Source of the DNA: Luteibacter sp. SG786
GTDB taxonomy: Bacteria > Pseudomonadota > Gammaproteobacteria > Xanthomonadales > Rhodanobacteraceae
Assembly (NCBI RefSeq): GCF_011759605.1
Contig: NZ_JAAOYX010000002.1
Location: 496,001 to 560,000, forward strand
DNA: 64,000 nt
Reading direction: 5' to 3'
Shown here in pieces: positions 31,250 through 40,106 of this stretch (position 1 is the first letter of the stretch; each line of letters opens with the position of its first letter). The notes under the pieces were generated by a model, which worked only from the letters and a program-made list of their open reading frames with translations, was not told where the DNA came from and did not search any database. The position numbers and the translations under genes are program-made.

Positions 31250-32838
31250 GTGCCACCGCCGACGCCGTTGCTGCGCCGGCACAGCCGGCGCCCCTGCCGT
31301 GGCTCGGTATTGCGGCCGTGCTGGTGGGGGCGGTGGCCACGACACTCACCTCCCGCCTGACGTCCATCGGCCTCGCCGACGTGCGCGGCGCGATCGGGGC
31401 GGGCTTCGACGAAGGCGCGTGGATTCCGACCGCGTTTTCAGCCGCGCAGATGATGATCGGCCCGCTGGCCATCTTCCTGGGACGCGCCTTCACGCCGCGC
31501 CGGGTGCTTCTCGTCGGTTGCGTGGTCTACGGCGTGGCCGAGTTCCTGCTGCCCCTGGCGCCGGACTTGCGCACATTCCTGCTGCTTCAGGTGATGGCGG
31601 GGCTCGGCTCCGGAACGTTCATTCCGCTGACGGCAGCGTTCATCCTGACCAGCCTGCCGCGCTCGCTGTGGCCGTGGGGCCTCGCGGCGTATGCCATGAA
31701 CATCATCCTCGGGTTGAACGTGGCCTCCTCGCTGGAAGGCTGGTACGTGGAGCACGTGACCTGGGACTGGATCTTCTGGCAGAACACCGTCGTGGCCGGC
31801 CCGCTGTTCGTCCTCTACTGGTTCGGCCTGCGCCGCCTGCCCATCGACCACGATTACCTCCGCCATGGCGACTTCCGCGGCATGCTGCTCGGCGCCGCCG
31901 GCTTCACGCTCGTTTTCGTCGCGCTCGACCAGGGCGACCGGCTGGACTGGTTCTCGTCGACACTCGTGGTCACCCTGCTCGCGCTCGGGGTCGTCGCGCT
32001 GGGCCTCTTCCTGTTACACGAAGCCAGCCTGGACACGCCGAGCCTCGATTTCGCGCTACTCATCCGGCGCAACGTCATGGTTCTCATCGTGCTGGTGCTG
32101 GTGACGCGCTTTCTCGTGACGGCCAGCAACTCACTGGTCGCCAATTACCTCATCCAGGTACGCGGCCTGCGTCCGCTCGAGGTGGGCAACGCGCTGCTAT
32201 GGGTGGCCCTGCCCCAGTTCGTGATCGCCCCCACCGTGGCCTGGATGCTCGGCCGCATCGAGCCTCGCTTCGCCATCGGCACGGGGCTCGCCATCGCTAC
32301 CGCCGGCTTCCTGCTGGCGACCGGCATCACCTCGCAGTGGGTGGAATCGAACTTCAGCGTGGCCCTGCTCCTCCAGGCGATGGGCGAAACGCTCGAACTC
32401 ACGGCGGTGATCTACTTCTTCGGCCACCATCTCGGCCCCGCCGATGGCATCACGTTCGGCGCGATCATCCAGACGGCGAGGCTGTTCGGCGGGCAGTTGG
32501 GCACGTCGGTGCTGATCCTGTTCACGCGCAAGGCGGAACAGTGGCATTCGTACCTGATCGGCCAGCACGTGGCCAACGGCGATCCCCTCACCATGGAGCG
32601 GATCGCGAACTATGCAAAGGCCATGGGCCCTCTCACCCAGGGCGCCGGCGGAGCCGAGGAACGCGGCGTCGGGCTGCTGGCCGCCGCGGTGCGCGCGCAG
32701 GCATACACGCTTTCCGCACTGGATGGCTTCCTGCTTGCGGCCGTCGTGGGTCTGCTCGGCGTGTGTCTCGTGCTGTGCCTGCGTGAGGCGCCGGCCATCG
32801 GCACGCCGCCTCCAGCGGTGCCACCCCGCCCCTGGTAG
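31246..32838 (+). CDS. emrB: DHA2-type MFS drug exporter (EmrB-like)
   Basis: A 530-residue, 14-helix drug:H+ antiporter. LTSIGLADVRGAIGAGFDEG in helix 1, the motif GLGSGTFIPLTAAFIL in helix 4 and WIFWQNTVVAGPLFVLY in helix 6 follow the EmrB pattern, though the usual DIxIVNVALP of helix 1 is altered to LTSIGLADV. The last gene of the emrA-OMF-emrB operon. ATG 31246 sits on the OMF stop. No regulator of the TetR/MarR type is adjacent, so induction cannot be inferred. Confidence 0.92.
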   Translation: MSATADAVAAPAQPAPLPWLGIAAVLVGAVATTLTSRLTSIGLADVRGAIGAGFDEGAWIPTAFSAAQMMIGPLAIFLGRAFTPRRVLLVGCVVYGVAEFLLPLAPDLRTFLLLQVMAGLGSGTFIPLTAAFILTSLPRSLWPWGLAAYAMNIILGLNVASSLEGWYVEHVTWDWIFWQNTVVAGPLFVLYWFGLRRLPIDHDYLRHGDFRGMLLGAAGFTLVFVALDQGDRLDWFSSTLVVTLLALGVVALGLFLLHEASLDTPSLDFALLIRRNVMVLIVLVLVTRFLVTASNSLVANYLIQVRGLRPLEVGNALLWVALPQFVIAPTVAWMLGRIEPRFAIGTGLAIATAGFLLATGITSQWVESNFSVALLLQAMGETLELTAVIYFFGHHLGPADGITFGAIIQTARLFGGQLGTSVLILFTRKAEQWHSYLIGQHVANGDPLTMERIANYAKAMGPLTQGAGGAEERGVGLLAAAVRAQAYTLSALDGFLLAAVVGLLGVCLVLCLREAPAIGTPPPAVPPRPW

Positions 32839-32893
32839 GCCACGGCGCAGCGACACCATGTCGCATGGGGTTCACAGGGGGGCGTGCGATGAT

Positions 32894-32913
32894 CCCTGGA
32901 CCCATGTCCAGGG
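32894..32913 (+). promoter_or_regulatory. Hairpin before the DUF2946 gene
   Basis: A perfect 8-bp stem CCCTGGAC/GTCCAGGG with CCAT loop, ending 10 nt before the GTG start of the next gene. With only TT after the stem it is a weak terminator for emrB, or a hairpin that affects initiation at the DUF2946 gene. Confidence 0.4.
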
Positions 32914-32923
32914 TTGAACGAGG

Positions 32924-33322
32924 GTGATTCCGGTGCGACGAGGCCCGGCGCGAACATCATGGTGGAACTGGATGGCGCTCGTCGCCACCTGGCTCATCGT
33001 GCTCGCCCCCACCACGTCGCGCGCCCTCGGCACGATGGCGATGCCCGCGCATGCGCATGCGTCCGCGCCCATGGCCGGCATGCACCACCACGACATGGAT
33101 CACGCATCCATGCCGGAAGCGCCGCGGAACGATGGCGACTGCGACGCCTGCGGTTATTGCACGCTCTTCGCGCAGCAGCCCGCGATGGCGGGCGGCGTCT
33201 TCGTCGGCCATGCGCTCGCGCCGCTGAAACACATGCCCGGCACCACGCCGGCAAGGCGCACCGCGCCATCCATCCGTCTTGTCCATGCTCCCGCCCGAGG
33301 TCCGCCGTCCACGCGCGTCTGA
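32924..33322 (+). CDS. DUF2946 family protein, likely metal (copper) linked
   Basis: A 132-residue secreted or membrane-anchored protein: a hydrophobic N-segment (MALVATWLIVLAPTTSRALG) then a His/Met-rich tract (AMPAHAHASAPMAGMHHHDM) and a CDACGYCTLFAQ motif diagnostic of DUF2946. His, Met and Cys spacing suits binding of copper or a similar metal. It starts at GTG 32924 (GAGG just upstream) and precedes a TonB-dependent receptor by 43 bp. DUF2946 genes are known neighbours of copper-type receptors such as OprC, which suggests but does not prove a copper role. Confidence 0.78.
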   Translation: MIPVRRGPARTSWWNWMALVATWLIVLAPTTSRALGTMAMPAHAHASAPMAGMHHHDMDHASMPEAPRNDGDCDACGYCTLFAQQPAMAGGVFVGHALAPLKHMPGTTPARRTAPSIRLVHAPARGPPSTRV

Positions 33323-33365
33323 TCGACCCGATCCCGACCCACGCCAACGACAATGGACCTTTGTC

Positions 33366-35672
33366 ATGCTCTTGCCTTCCCTCCATGGGCGCGCGCTTGC
33401 GCGCGCCATCGCCTGTGCCATGGGCGCCACCTCGCTCGCCGCGCATGCCGCCGAGCCCGATAACCCGGCCAGCGATCCCCAGCGTGCCACCACATTACGC
33501 GAGGTACGCGTTTCGGCAACGCACGCCGCCAGCAGCGCCGACCCCGACATGCCGGCTGCGGTGGAAACCGTCAGCGCAGCGAAGCTCGACCACCTCAACA
33601 TCGTCAATACCGAGGACGCCCTGAGGTACCTGCCCGCCTTCGGCATCCGGAAGCGTTTCATCGGCGACGAGAACGCGACGTTTTCCGTACGGGGCACCAG
33701 CAACCAGCAGAGCGCGCGTGGACTCGTCTACCTCGACGGCCTGCTCCTCTCCAACCTCCTCGGCAACAACTGGGCGAACCCGCCGCGCTGGTCCATGGCG
33801 TTTCCGGGGAACCTCGCGCGCGTCGACGTGATGTACGGCGCCTATTCCGCGCTCTACCCAGGCAACGCCATCGGCGCCACCGTGCTCATGACCACGCGCA
33901 TGCCCGACAGGCTCGAAGTCACCGCCGAGGCCCAGGCCTTTACCCAGCACGTCGATACATACGGCGTGGACCGCGACTTCGGCGGCAGCCGCCAGGCGGC
34001 CACCATCGGCAACCGCTCGGGCCGCTTCGCCTTCCTCGTCGGCGTGTCGCACCTGCAGGCGAACGGCCAACCGCTGGTATACGCCACGCAGGCCACCTCG
34101 GCGCGCCCGGGTCTTGCCCGCCCCGTAACAGGCGCGATCGCCGATACCGGTGCCAACGGTTTGCCCCGGCAGGTGGTCGGCATCAACAGCGAGGGACAGG
34201 AAGCGACCCGCCAGGACGAAGCGCATGTGCGCCTCACCTACGACGTCACCCCCGAACTCACCGGCGCATTCACGGCGGGCTACTGGAAACAGGATCTGTC
34301 GCACCGTACCGAAACATTCCTGCGCGACGCGCAGGGACAGCCCGTGTGGTCGGGCCCCGTCACGATCGACGGCAGGCAATACACGCTGCCCGCGAACTAT
34401 TTCGCACCGAGCACGCGGCAAAGCCGCAACTACCTCTATGGCCTTTCGCTGGGTACGCATAAGGACTCGGGCTGGAACGTCGAGGGCAACCTGTCGTACT
34501 TCGACATGGACCGGAACCGCGATCGTGTCGCCTCCGCGGTGACCTACGACGACGCGGGCCTGCTCACTGCCGGCGACGGCAGCCGCTGGCGTACGTTCGA
34601 CCTGCGCGCCAGCCACACGCCGACGGAAGCGGGAGCGAACACGCACACCGTGAGTTTCGGCTACCACTACGATGGATATCGGCTGGTAAACGCCAGTTAC
34701 ATGCTGGATGCGTGGCGCAACGACGACGCCGGTGCGCTCACGGCAGCGAACGGCGGCAGCACGCAAACCCAGGCCGTCTACCTGCAGGATGCATGGCAGC
34801 TGGCGGAGCGTTGGCGACTCACCGTGGGTGCACGCTACGAGCAGTGGCGTGCCTTCGGTGGCACGCGTTCGACGGCAACGGCGCGCATCGGCTACCCGGA
34901 GCGCAAGGAGTCGCACACCTCGCCGAAAGCCTCGCTGGCGTGGTCGGCCAGCGACGCCGTGCTGTTGCGCCTGTCCGCGGCCCGTGCCTACCGCTTCCCC
35001 ACCGTCAACGAATTGTTCCAGGGCACGTTCAACGGCATCGCCCTCGTGAACAACGATCCGAACCTGAAACCGGAGAACGACCTGTCGCGCGAGTTGTCGG
35101 CGGAGTGGTATCGCGAGAACGGCGTGGCACGGTTCAGCGTGTTCCGCAGCGACACGAGGAACACCCTCTTCAGCCAGACCGACACCACCGTGTTTCCCAA
35201 CGTCACCAACGTGCAGAACGTGGGGCTGGTGCGCACCCGCGGCGCCGAAGCCAGCTACGACGCGCGCGACGTGCTGTGGCAGGGTTTCGACCTCACGGCG
35301 AACGCGGCCTATACGCAGGCGACCACGGTGCGCAATCGCCGCAACCCCGCCTCCGAAGGCAAGCAGTTCTATCGCATCCCGCGCTGGCGGGCGAACCTGG
35401 TAGCCACCTGGCGCGCCACTGAACGCCTCGCGCTCACTCTGGCGGGGCGATACTCGGGGCGGCAGTACAACACCCTCGACCACAGCGACGTGAACCCCGA
35501 CACATTCGGTGGCGCAAGCGACTTCCTGACCTTCGACGCCAAGGTGACCTGGAAAGCGAACGACCACGTGGACCTAGGCGCAGGCGTGGATAACCTCACC
35601 AACCGGCGCTACTACGTGTATTACCCGTACCCTTCGCGAACCTGGCTGGTCGAGGTCAAGTTTCATCTATGA
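33366..35672 (+). CDS. TonB-dependent outer membrane receptor (possible copper receptor)
   Basis: A 768-residue receptor: signal peptide (residues 1-27, ending AHA), TonB-box-like TTLREVRVSATHA, plug domain (NTEDALRYLPAFGIRKRFIG, RGLVYLDGLLLSN, VMYGAYSALYPGNAIGATVL), and a 22-strand barrel ending VEVKFHL with the terminal hydrophobic/aromatic pattern. Uptake ligand unknown; the DUF2946 neighbour points to copper. Start ATG 33366 was chosen because it immediately begins the signal peptide. Its stop overlaps that of the convergent lanthipeptide synthetase gene, leaving no terminator between. Confidence 0.9.
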   Translation: MLLPSLHGRALARAIACAMGATSLAAHAAEPDNPASDPQRATTLREVRVSATHAASSADPDMPAAVETVSAAKLDHLNIVNTEDALRYLPAFGIRKRFIGDENATFSVRGTSNQQSARGLVYLDGLLLSNLLGNNWANPPRWSMAFPGNLARVDVMYGAYSALYPGNAIGATVLMTTRMPDRLEVTAEAQAFTQHVDTYGVDRDFGGSRQAATIGNRSGRFAFLVGVSHLQANGQPLVYATQATSARPGLARPVTGAIADTGANGLPRQVVGINSEGQEATRQDEAHVRLTYDVTPELTGAFTAGYWKQDLSHRTETFLRDAQGQPVWSGPVTIDGRQYTLPANYFAPSTRQSRNYLYGLSLGTHKDSGWNVEGNLSYFDMDRNRDRVASAVTYDDAGLLTAGDGSRWRTFDLRASHTPTEAGANTHTVSFGYHYDGYRLVNASYMLDAWRNDDAGALTAANGGSTQTQAVYLQDAWQLAERWRLTVGARYEQWRAFGGTRSTATARIGYPERKESHTSPKASLAWSASDAVLLRLSAARAYRFPTVNELFQGTFNGIALVNNDPNLKPENDLSRELSAEWYRENGVARFSVFRSDTRNTLFSQTDTTVFPNVTNVQNVGLVRTRGAEASYDARDVLWQGFDLTANAAYTQATTVRNRRNPASEGKQFYRIPRWRANLVATWRATERLALTLAGRYSGRQYNTLDHSDVNPDTFGGASDFLTFDAKVTWKANDHVDLGAGVDNLTNRRYYVYYPYPSRTWLVEVKFHL

Positions 35673-38342
35673 GCTCACCACCACGCCAGCCACCGGTTTC
35701 CACGCGGCGAGCGACAGGTGCTCGTCGAGCATGAAGGACGCAGAGCCACCGCGATGGAGACGATCAAAAAAGGCACCCACGCCCGCATTGCCGGTGGCGA
35801 AATCGCAACTCAGGCGAAGAAGTTCAACGCCTGGCACGGCAAGCCCTTCGTGTCGGGGGACGAGGAACGGCTCGATGCCGCGTGCGATATGACACGCGGC
35901 TGCCAGATAGCCGGAAGCGCTATCCGGAAACATCCCCGCAAGATCCAGCAGCGTTTCGCCAATGCCCGCAAGGCCTTCGAACAGGCCCGGTGAAATCGCA
36001 TGCCGGCGCATCAGATCGGCTTCGGCGCCGCGCACGGCATGACGGTACCGCGCATCGCCGGTGCAGGCATGGAAGCGCGCCGCCACCGCGACGATGCCTG
36101 CCGTACCGTGCCGGAGATAGGGGAACATCGTGGCGCCGCCGACCTGCTTCGGCCACGTGGGATCGCCATCGGGATTGCTGCCACACTGGGCAAGATCGAA
36201 CGACAGCGCGGCGTCGGCGGCACGCATGAAGCGCTCGTCGCCCGTGGCCACGTGCAGGTGGAGAAGGAAGAGCGCAACCCCTGCGGCCCCATGACCAAGA
36301 CCGACCGGCTGCACGTCGCCCGCTGGCCAGCACAAGGAACCGTCACCGGGCACCGCTTTCCGGAGCAGCGCCTCGCCCGCTTCGGCGGCGGCGGCGAGAA
36401 AGCCTTCTTCCGCCGTCTCGCGCCATGCCTTGATCCGTGCAAGACCCCACCCGGCCAGACCGTCGTGCAATCCGGCACGCACGCAAAGGGTGGTGTCCGG
36501 CATCCGGTCGCGCAGCAGATCCGCGGCCAGCTCGCCCTCACCCGCGTCGAACAACACCCATGCGATGCCTGCGTCGCCGTGCATGAGACTCGTACCGCGG
36601 TCGCGCCTCCGCCGTGCGCCATCGGTAATGAACGCCAGAAGTCCTGCCGGCGCCTTCCGGCCGGCGCGCAGGTAGGCGTGCAGCACGCCCGCCGCGCCGT
36701 GCGCCACGCCCCAGGGGTGGGTCTGAAACACTTCCGGCCCCGCGGGTACATAGCGATCCGGTCGCGCCTGTTTCGCCATCGCGTCGATGTAGGCAAAAAG
36801 GGCGTCCGCAGGGTCCGGCGGCGGCGCATGGCTCACCGTGGGGCGGGCCGTCGATGAGGCGTCGAGTGCGGCACGCAGGCGCTCCATCGCCGCCACCGGC
36901 GAGGTGCGCCTCGTGGCCTCGGTATCCAGCAGCGACGCAATGATGGCGCCGAGTTCGTGCGGATAGCCGAGGTCTTCGCTCAGTCGGCACACGAAACGTT
37001 CCGCTGCCTGATGATCCAGAGAAAGCATGGCGTTCATCGGCATGACTGCGGCCAGCAGGTTGGCGCCGAAAGCGTAGGCATCTTCGGCGCGTGCGCCGTC
37101 GGGATGATCGCGCAGGGGCCGCGGCGAGGCGAAGCCAGGCGTACGCACGTCCACCGGAAGATCCAGGCCCTCCTCGACCGCCGTCTCCAGGTCGATCAGG
37201 CGAAGGTTCCCTTGTGGCGTGACGATGCAGTTGTGGAACGAAAGGTCGCCCAGCGAAACGCCTGCACCGTGCGCCAGCTGGAGCGCTTCGGCGAACCGCG
37301 TGAAAACGGCGACGACTTCCCCGAGGTAACGGCGTACGTCATCGCGCGTCGTTCGCGTTTTCAGCCACGGGTACCGCCGCGCCAGCCAGTGGCGGAGCGT
37401 GTCGCCCTCGATGTATTCCTCGACGAGATAACTGTGCTCCCAGTCCCGGAAGTGCGCCACAGGCAAGGGGGCGACACCGTGCGGCGCCAGACGGCGCAAC
37501 AGGCGAAATTCCTTGCGCAGCGTCGCCACGGATGTATCGCCGCCGCCTATGTAAGGGCGTGCTTCCTTGATGATCACGCGGCGGCCCGCGTCGAGATCGT
37601 CACCGAGGTAGATGCCGCCGGCGGAGGAAAAGGAAATCGCCTGGCGAATGCGGAAGCGACCACCGCCGAGGTGAGCGCGCTGCCCCCTCGGGTCGGCGTC
37701 TTCCTCGGGAAACGGATCGCGCAGCCAGGTGGGAAGGTGGAAGTGTGGCTTGCGCTCGTCTGGTTCGAGACTTCCATCGGGCGAGCGCAGCACATACTCA
37801 CGCCGGCCGTCGGCGGTAGTGCGATATGGGCCCGCGATACCGCCATAGCGGTAATAGAGCACGCGCGAATCGCGATAGCGTCGGTCGCTGAGGACGTAAG
37901 GCCCAACGTAGCCTGACAGCGCCACGTGCAGGTCGTCGATGATGCGGCGGAAGTCTTCCACGTTGACCGGATACACGGTGATGAACTTCCCCGATCCACC
38001 GCGCGGCCAGCGCTTTCCGTTGATCGCCGCGAGCATGCGCGCGTCGGCGGCGAACTTGAAGGCGGTGTGCGAGGCCGCGAGCGTCGCCGCGGCAATCGAC
38101 AGCACGATGCGTGCGGTGGATGCCACGCTGGAGACGTGTATTTTCCAGCCCTGGTCAGGTAGATCGACCCCGGGCGGTTGACAGTACATCCATATGCCCG
38201 ATCGCCGCATCGTCCACGTGGCGGGAAGGATGCTCTGCACAGGCTTGGCGAAGTCGGCGAGATCGATCTCGCGATTGCCGTAGGGTTCGAAGAATTCCCG
38301 ATCGACCGCGGTGTATTGCAACAGTTCCGTGTACCGCTCCAT
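35667..38342 (-). CDS. Class III (LanKC-type) lanthipeptide synthetase
   Basis: An 891-residue trifunctional enzyme that would phosphorylate Ser/Thr, eliminate phosphate and cyclise Cys onto dehydroamino acids in the precursor encoded just upstream. Order: N-terminal lyase-like region (1-220); Ser/Thr-kinase-like domain (about 228-500) with glycine loop SSAGGIYLGDD, Lys259 in VIIKEARP, catalytic SLGDLSFHN (Asp366, Asn371) and RLIDLE (Asp384); C-terminal LanC-like cyclase (about 545-880) with repeated GxxG helices GVAHGAAGVLHAYL, GLHDGLAGWGLARI, GLGHGAAGVALFLL and FEGLAGIGETLLDLA. The zinc Cys-Cys-His set of class I/II/IV cyclases is not seen, which fits class III. Start 38342 follows GGGGGAG. 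Confidence 0.9.
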   Translation of the reverse strand: MERYTELLQYTAVDREFFEPYGNREIDLADFAKPVQSILPATWTMRRSGIWMYCQPPGVDLPDQGWKIHVSSVASTARIVLSIAAATLAASHTAFKFAADARMLAAINGKRWPRGGSGKFITVYPVNVEDFRRIIDDLHVALSGYVGPYVLSDRRYRDSRVLYYRYGGIAGPYRTTADGRREYVLRSPDGSLEPDERKPHFHLPTWLRDPFPEEDADPRGQRAHLGGGRFRIRQAISFSSAGGIYLGDDLDAGRRVIIKEARPYIGGGDTSVATLRKEFRLLRRLAPHGVAPLPVAHFRDWEHSYLVEEYIEGDTLRHWLARRYPWLKTRTTRDDVRRYLGEVVAVFTRFAEALQLAHGAGVSLGDLSFHNCIVTPQGNLRLIDLETAVEEGLDLPVDVRTPGFASPRPLRDHPDGARAEDAYAFGANLLAAVMPMNAMLSLDHQAAERFVCRLSEDLGYPHELGAIIASLLDTEATRRTSPVAAMERLRAALDASSTARPTVSHAPPPDPADALFAYIDAMAKQARPDRYVPAGPEVFQTHPWGVAHGAAGVLHAYLRAGRKAPAGLLAFITDGARRRRDRGTSLMHGDAGIAWVLFDAGEGELAADLLRDRMPDTTLCVRAGLHDGLAGWGLARIKAWRETAEEGFLAAAAEAGEALLRKAVPGDGSLCWPAGDVQPVGLGHGAAGVALFLLHLHVATGDERFMRAADAALSFDLAQCGSNPDGDPTWPKQVGGATMFPYLRHGTAGIVAVAARFHACTGDARYRHAVRGAEADLMRRHAISPGLFEGLAGIGETLLDLAGMFPDSASGYLAAACHIARGIEPFLVPRHEGLAVPGVELLRLSCDFATGNAGVGAFFDRLHRGGSASFMLDEHLSLAAWKPVAGVVVSS

Positions 38343-38410
38343 TCTGCGCGCTCCCCCGAAAGTCCTTGCCCTGCGGTTGGGGCGGCGCTCTCCCGACACC
38401 GCCCCGTGCC

Positions 38411-38545
38411 TCAGAGATCCTCGAATCCGTCACCGTTCGCCGTCGAGCAGGCACTATGGCTGCAGGTGCTGTAGTTGGTTTCGTTCGTCTCGTTCTGCGT
38501 CGCGGTGTCGACTTGCAGGAGTTGCAGTTCCAGGATCCGGTTCAT
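38411..38545 (-). CDS. Class III lanthipeptide precursor peptide (44 aa)
   Basis: A small gene read directly from the minus strand; it is below normal ORF length cut-offs. The peptide begins MNRILELQLLQVD, whose ILELQ is the recognition motif of class III leaders (labyrinthopeptin LabA has the same five residues). The middle is acidic/Asn/Thr-rich (TATQNETNETN), and the core starts near Tyr25: YSTCSHSACSTANGDG then FEDL. Ser26-x2-Ser29-x3-Cys33 fits the labionin/lanthionine S-x2-S-x2-5-C pattern, and Cys28 could pair too. A ribosome site AGAGGA lies 7 nt upstream. The synthetase gene starts 68 bp downstream. Confidence 0.88.
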   Translation of the reverse strand: MNRILELQLLQVDTATQNETNETNYSTCSHSACSTANGDGFEDL

Positions 38546-38589
38546 GTCGTCCTCTGTGATCGATTCGTGCGCACCCTTTGCGCCGCGCG

Positions 38590-38619
38590 AATCTAGGCAC
38601 CGGATACTTGCATGCTCAA
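38590..38619 (-). promoter_or_regulatory. Candidate sigma-70 promoter of the lanthipeptide precursor
   Basis: Minus strand TTGAGC (38619-38614), 18-bp spacer, TAGATT (38595-38590), giving a leader of about 40 nt before the precursor ATG. Matches are partial; I looked for a GG-N10-GC sigma-54 element in the same gap and found none. Confidence 0.4.
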
Positions 38620-38699
38620 GATGAAATTCGCGGGGATTCCGTTTCCGGTCGCCTAAAATGCGATTTTTCGCAGGGCCGTATCGAAAACGGTCACCGAAA

Positions 38700-38735
38700 T
38701 GTCCGGAAACGGACAGTCGTGTCCGGCAACGGACA
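38700..38735. promoter_or_regulatory. Tandem 16-bp activator/operator palindromes upstream of the precursor
   Basis: Two sites, TGTCCGGAAACGGACA (38700-38715) and TGTCCGGCAACGGACA (38720-38735), both perfect in their 6-bp arms and centred exactly 20 bp (two helical turns) apart. They lie directly after the kinase gene stop and 155-190 bp upstream of the precursor start, the usual place for enhancer sites of NtrC-type regulators such as the one encoded two genes away. Confidence 0.8.
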
Positions 38736-38743
38736 GCGCGGGC

Positions 38744-40072
38744 TCAATCGGGCAAAGGAAGCCGTACCGTGGCGATCGCGCCGCGAGAGCCGGGCCGGTT
38801 CGTCAGTTCGACCGTGCCCCCGTGAGCTTCGATGATCAACCGTGTCAGGCTGAGACCGATGCCGGATCCATCGGGTTTGGTGGTGAAAAATGGCACAAAC
38901 AATGCGTCGCTATCGGGCAGACCCATGCCGTCGTCCTCCACCACCACCCGGATGCGTCGCCCCTCGGTGAACCAGTTCAGGCGCACACCACCGCGAACTG
39001 GCAGCGCCGCCTCCGCGGCGTTACGCACGAGATTGATGAATGCCTGGCCCAACTGGTCTTCGTCGCCGTAAAGCATCACGGCTTCCCTGCCGAGCACGAC
39101 GACATCGATCCGGCGCTCCAGTAGCGCCAGCCGGGACAATGCAAGATCGAGGCGGAACAGAGTCGATCGTGGCTGCGGCAGGCGGGCCAGCCTGCCATAT
39201 CCGGAAAGGAAACGAGCAAGGGAATTGGCGCGCCGCCCGATCACGTCGAGGCCGATGTGCAGGTCGGCACGCACCTCCTCCGCGGGGCGATCCTCCAGAA
39301 GGCTGGCGAGGCTGCCTGCCAGCGATGCGATCGGCGCCAGCGAGTTGTTGAGCTCGTGGCTCAGCACGCGGATAAGGCGTTGCCATGCTCGGCGCTCCTC
39401 CTGTCCCAGCGCCGCGCTGAGGTCACGCAGCATGACCAGACGATGCTCGCGGCCATCGCTTCGCCATGCCACGTGGCGCACGGCCCACCGCCCTTCGCCA
39501 CCCGGGAAGCGGCCATGGAAGATGGCGTTGTCCGGGATATCGAAAGCTTCCGTGAGGCCCAGGGACGCGAGGTCTCGGCCGAGCACGGCGACGCTCTCCG
39601 CGTCGATCAAGATCCTCGCGGCCGCGTTGATCAGACGCAGTTTCCCTTCGTCGTCGGCAACGAACACCGGGTCCTTCAGCGCCGTGACCGTCTTGCTCAG
39701 GAAGCGCGAGGTTTCCGTACGCTTGCGCCGTGCTTCACTCAGCGCGTCGGACAACAGGTTGACGTCCGCCACGATTCCCTGCAGGGGATCGCTTCCCGGC
39801 CGCACGTGTCCCCGGAGCGAAAAGTCTCCCTCACGAAGCGCGCCAAGCAGTTCGGTTATCGTGCCCAGCGTCCGCAGCATGCGGCTCCCAACGAGCCACG
39901 CCAGCGCGAGGGTGAGCGACATGCCCGAGCTGAAAAGGCCCAGCCGAAGCTGCCAGGAGAGGCCCTCCATGACGACGAGCGTCCCGCCCATCGCGGCCAC
40001 GGGCAGGAGCACGATACCTACGGCAGGCATCGCTCCGTAGGCCAGGTTGGTCGAACGTGCGTCGAGGTTCAA
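38744..40072 (-). CDS. NtrB-type membrane histidine kinase
   Basis: A 442-residue sensor kinase: two N-terminal helices (about 14-37 and 44-63) with almost no periplasmic loop, HAMP-like linker, a PAS-like domain (about 125-215, KDPVFVADDEGKLRLINAAA), the dimerisation helix with phospho-His239 in LSHELNNSLAPI, and a HATPase domain with NLVRNAAEAA, EDDGMGLPD and TTKPDGSGIGLSLTR. The Asn-rich H box is that of NtrY/AtoS-like kinases that pair with NtrC regulators. The frame begins at TTG 40072; ATG 40030 with GGAG upstream is an alternative. Its likely partner is the regulator gene 34 bp upstream. Confidence 0.9.
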   Translation of the reverse strand: MNLDARSTNLAYGAMPAVGIVLLPVAAMGGTLVVMEGLSWQLRLGLFSSGMSLTLALAWLVGSRMLRTLGTITELLGALREGDFSLRGHVRPGSDPLQGIVADVNLLSDALSEARRKRTETSRFLSKTVTALKDPVFVADDEGKLRLINAAARILIDAESVAVLGRDLASLGLTEAFDIPDNAIFHGRFPGGEGRWAVRHVAWRSDGREHRLVMLRDLSAALGQEERRAWQRLIRVLSHELNNSLAPIASLAGSLASLLEDRPAEEVRADLHIGLDVIGRRANSLARFLSGYGRLARLPQPRSTLFRLDLALSRLALLERRIDVVVLGREAVMLYGDEDQLGQAFINLVRNAAEAALPVRGGVRLNWFTEGRRIRVVVEDDGMGLPDSDALFVPFFTTKPDGSGIGLSLTRLIIEAHGGTVELTNRPGSRGAIATVRLPLPD

Positions 40073-40106
40073 GGTGATCCCGACGAAAAAAAGGTTGATT
40101 GAGCTT

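Noticed and set aside
33495-35567. 690-codon minus-strand ORF
   Set aside because: Antisense shadow of the TonB receptor gene, no recognisable features.
38546-38743. Sigma-54 promoter before the lanthipeptide precursor
   Set aside because: I checked the minus strand for GG-N10-GC with TGGC/TTGC flanks; no acceptable match, and the regulator lacks the sigma-54 contact loop.
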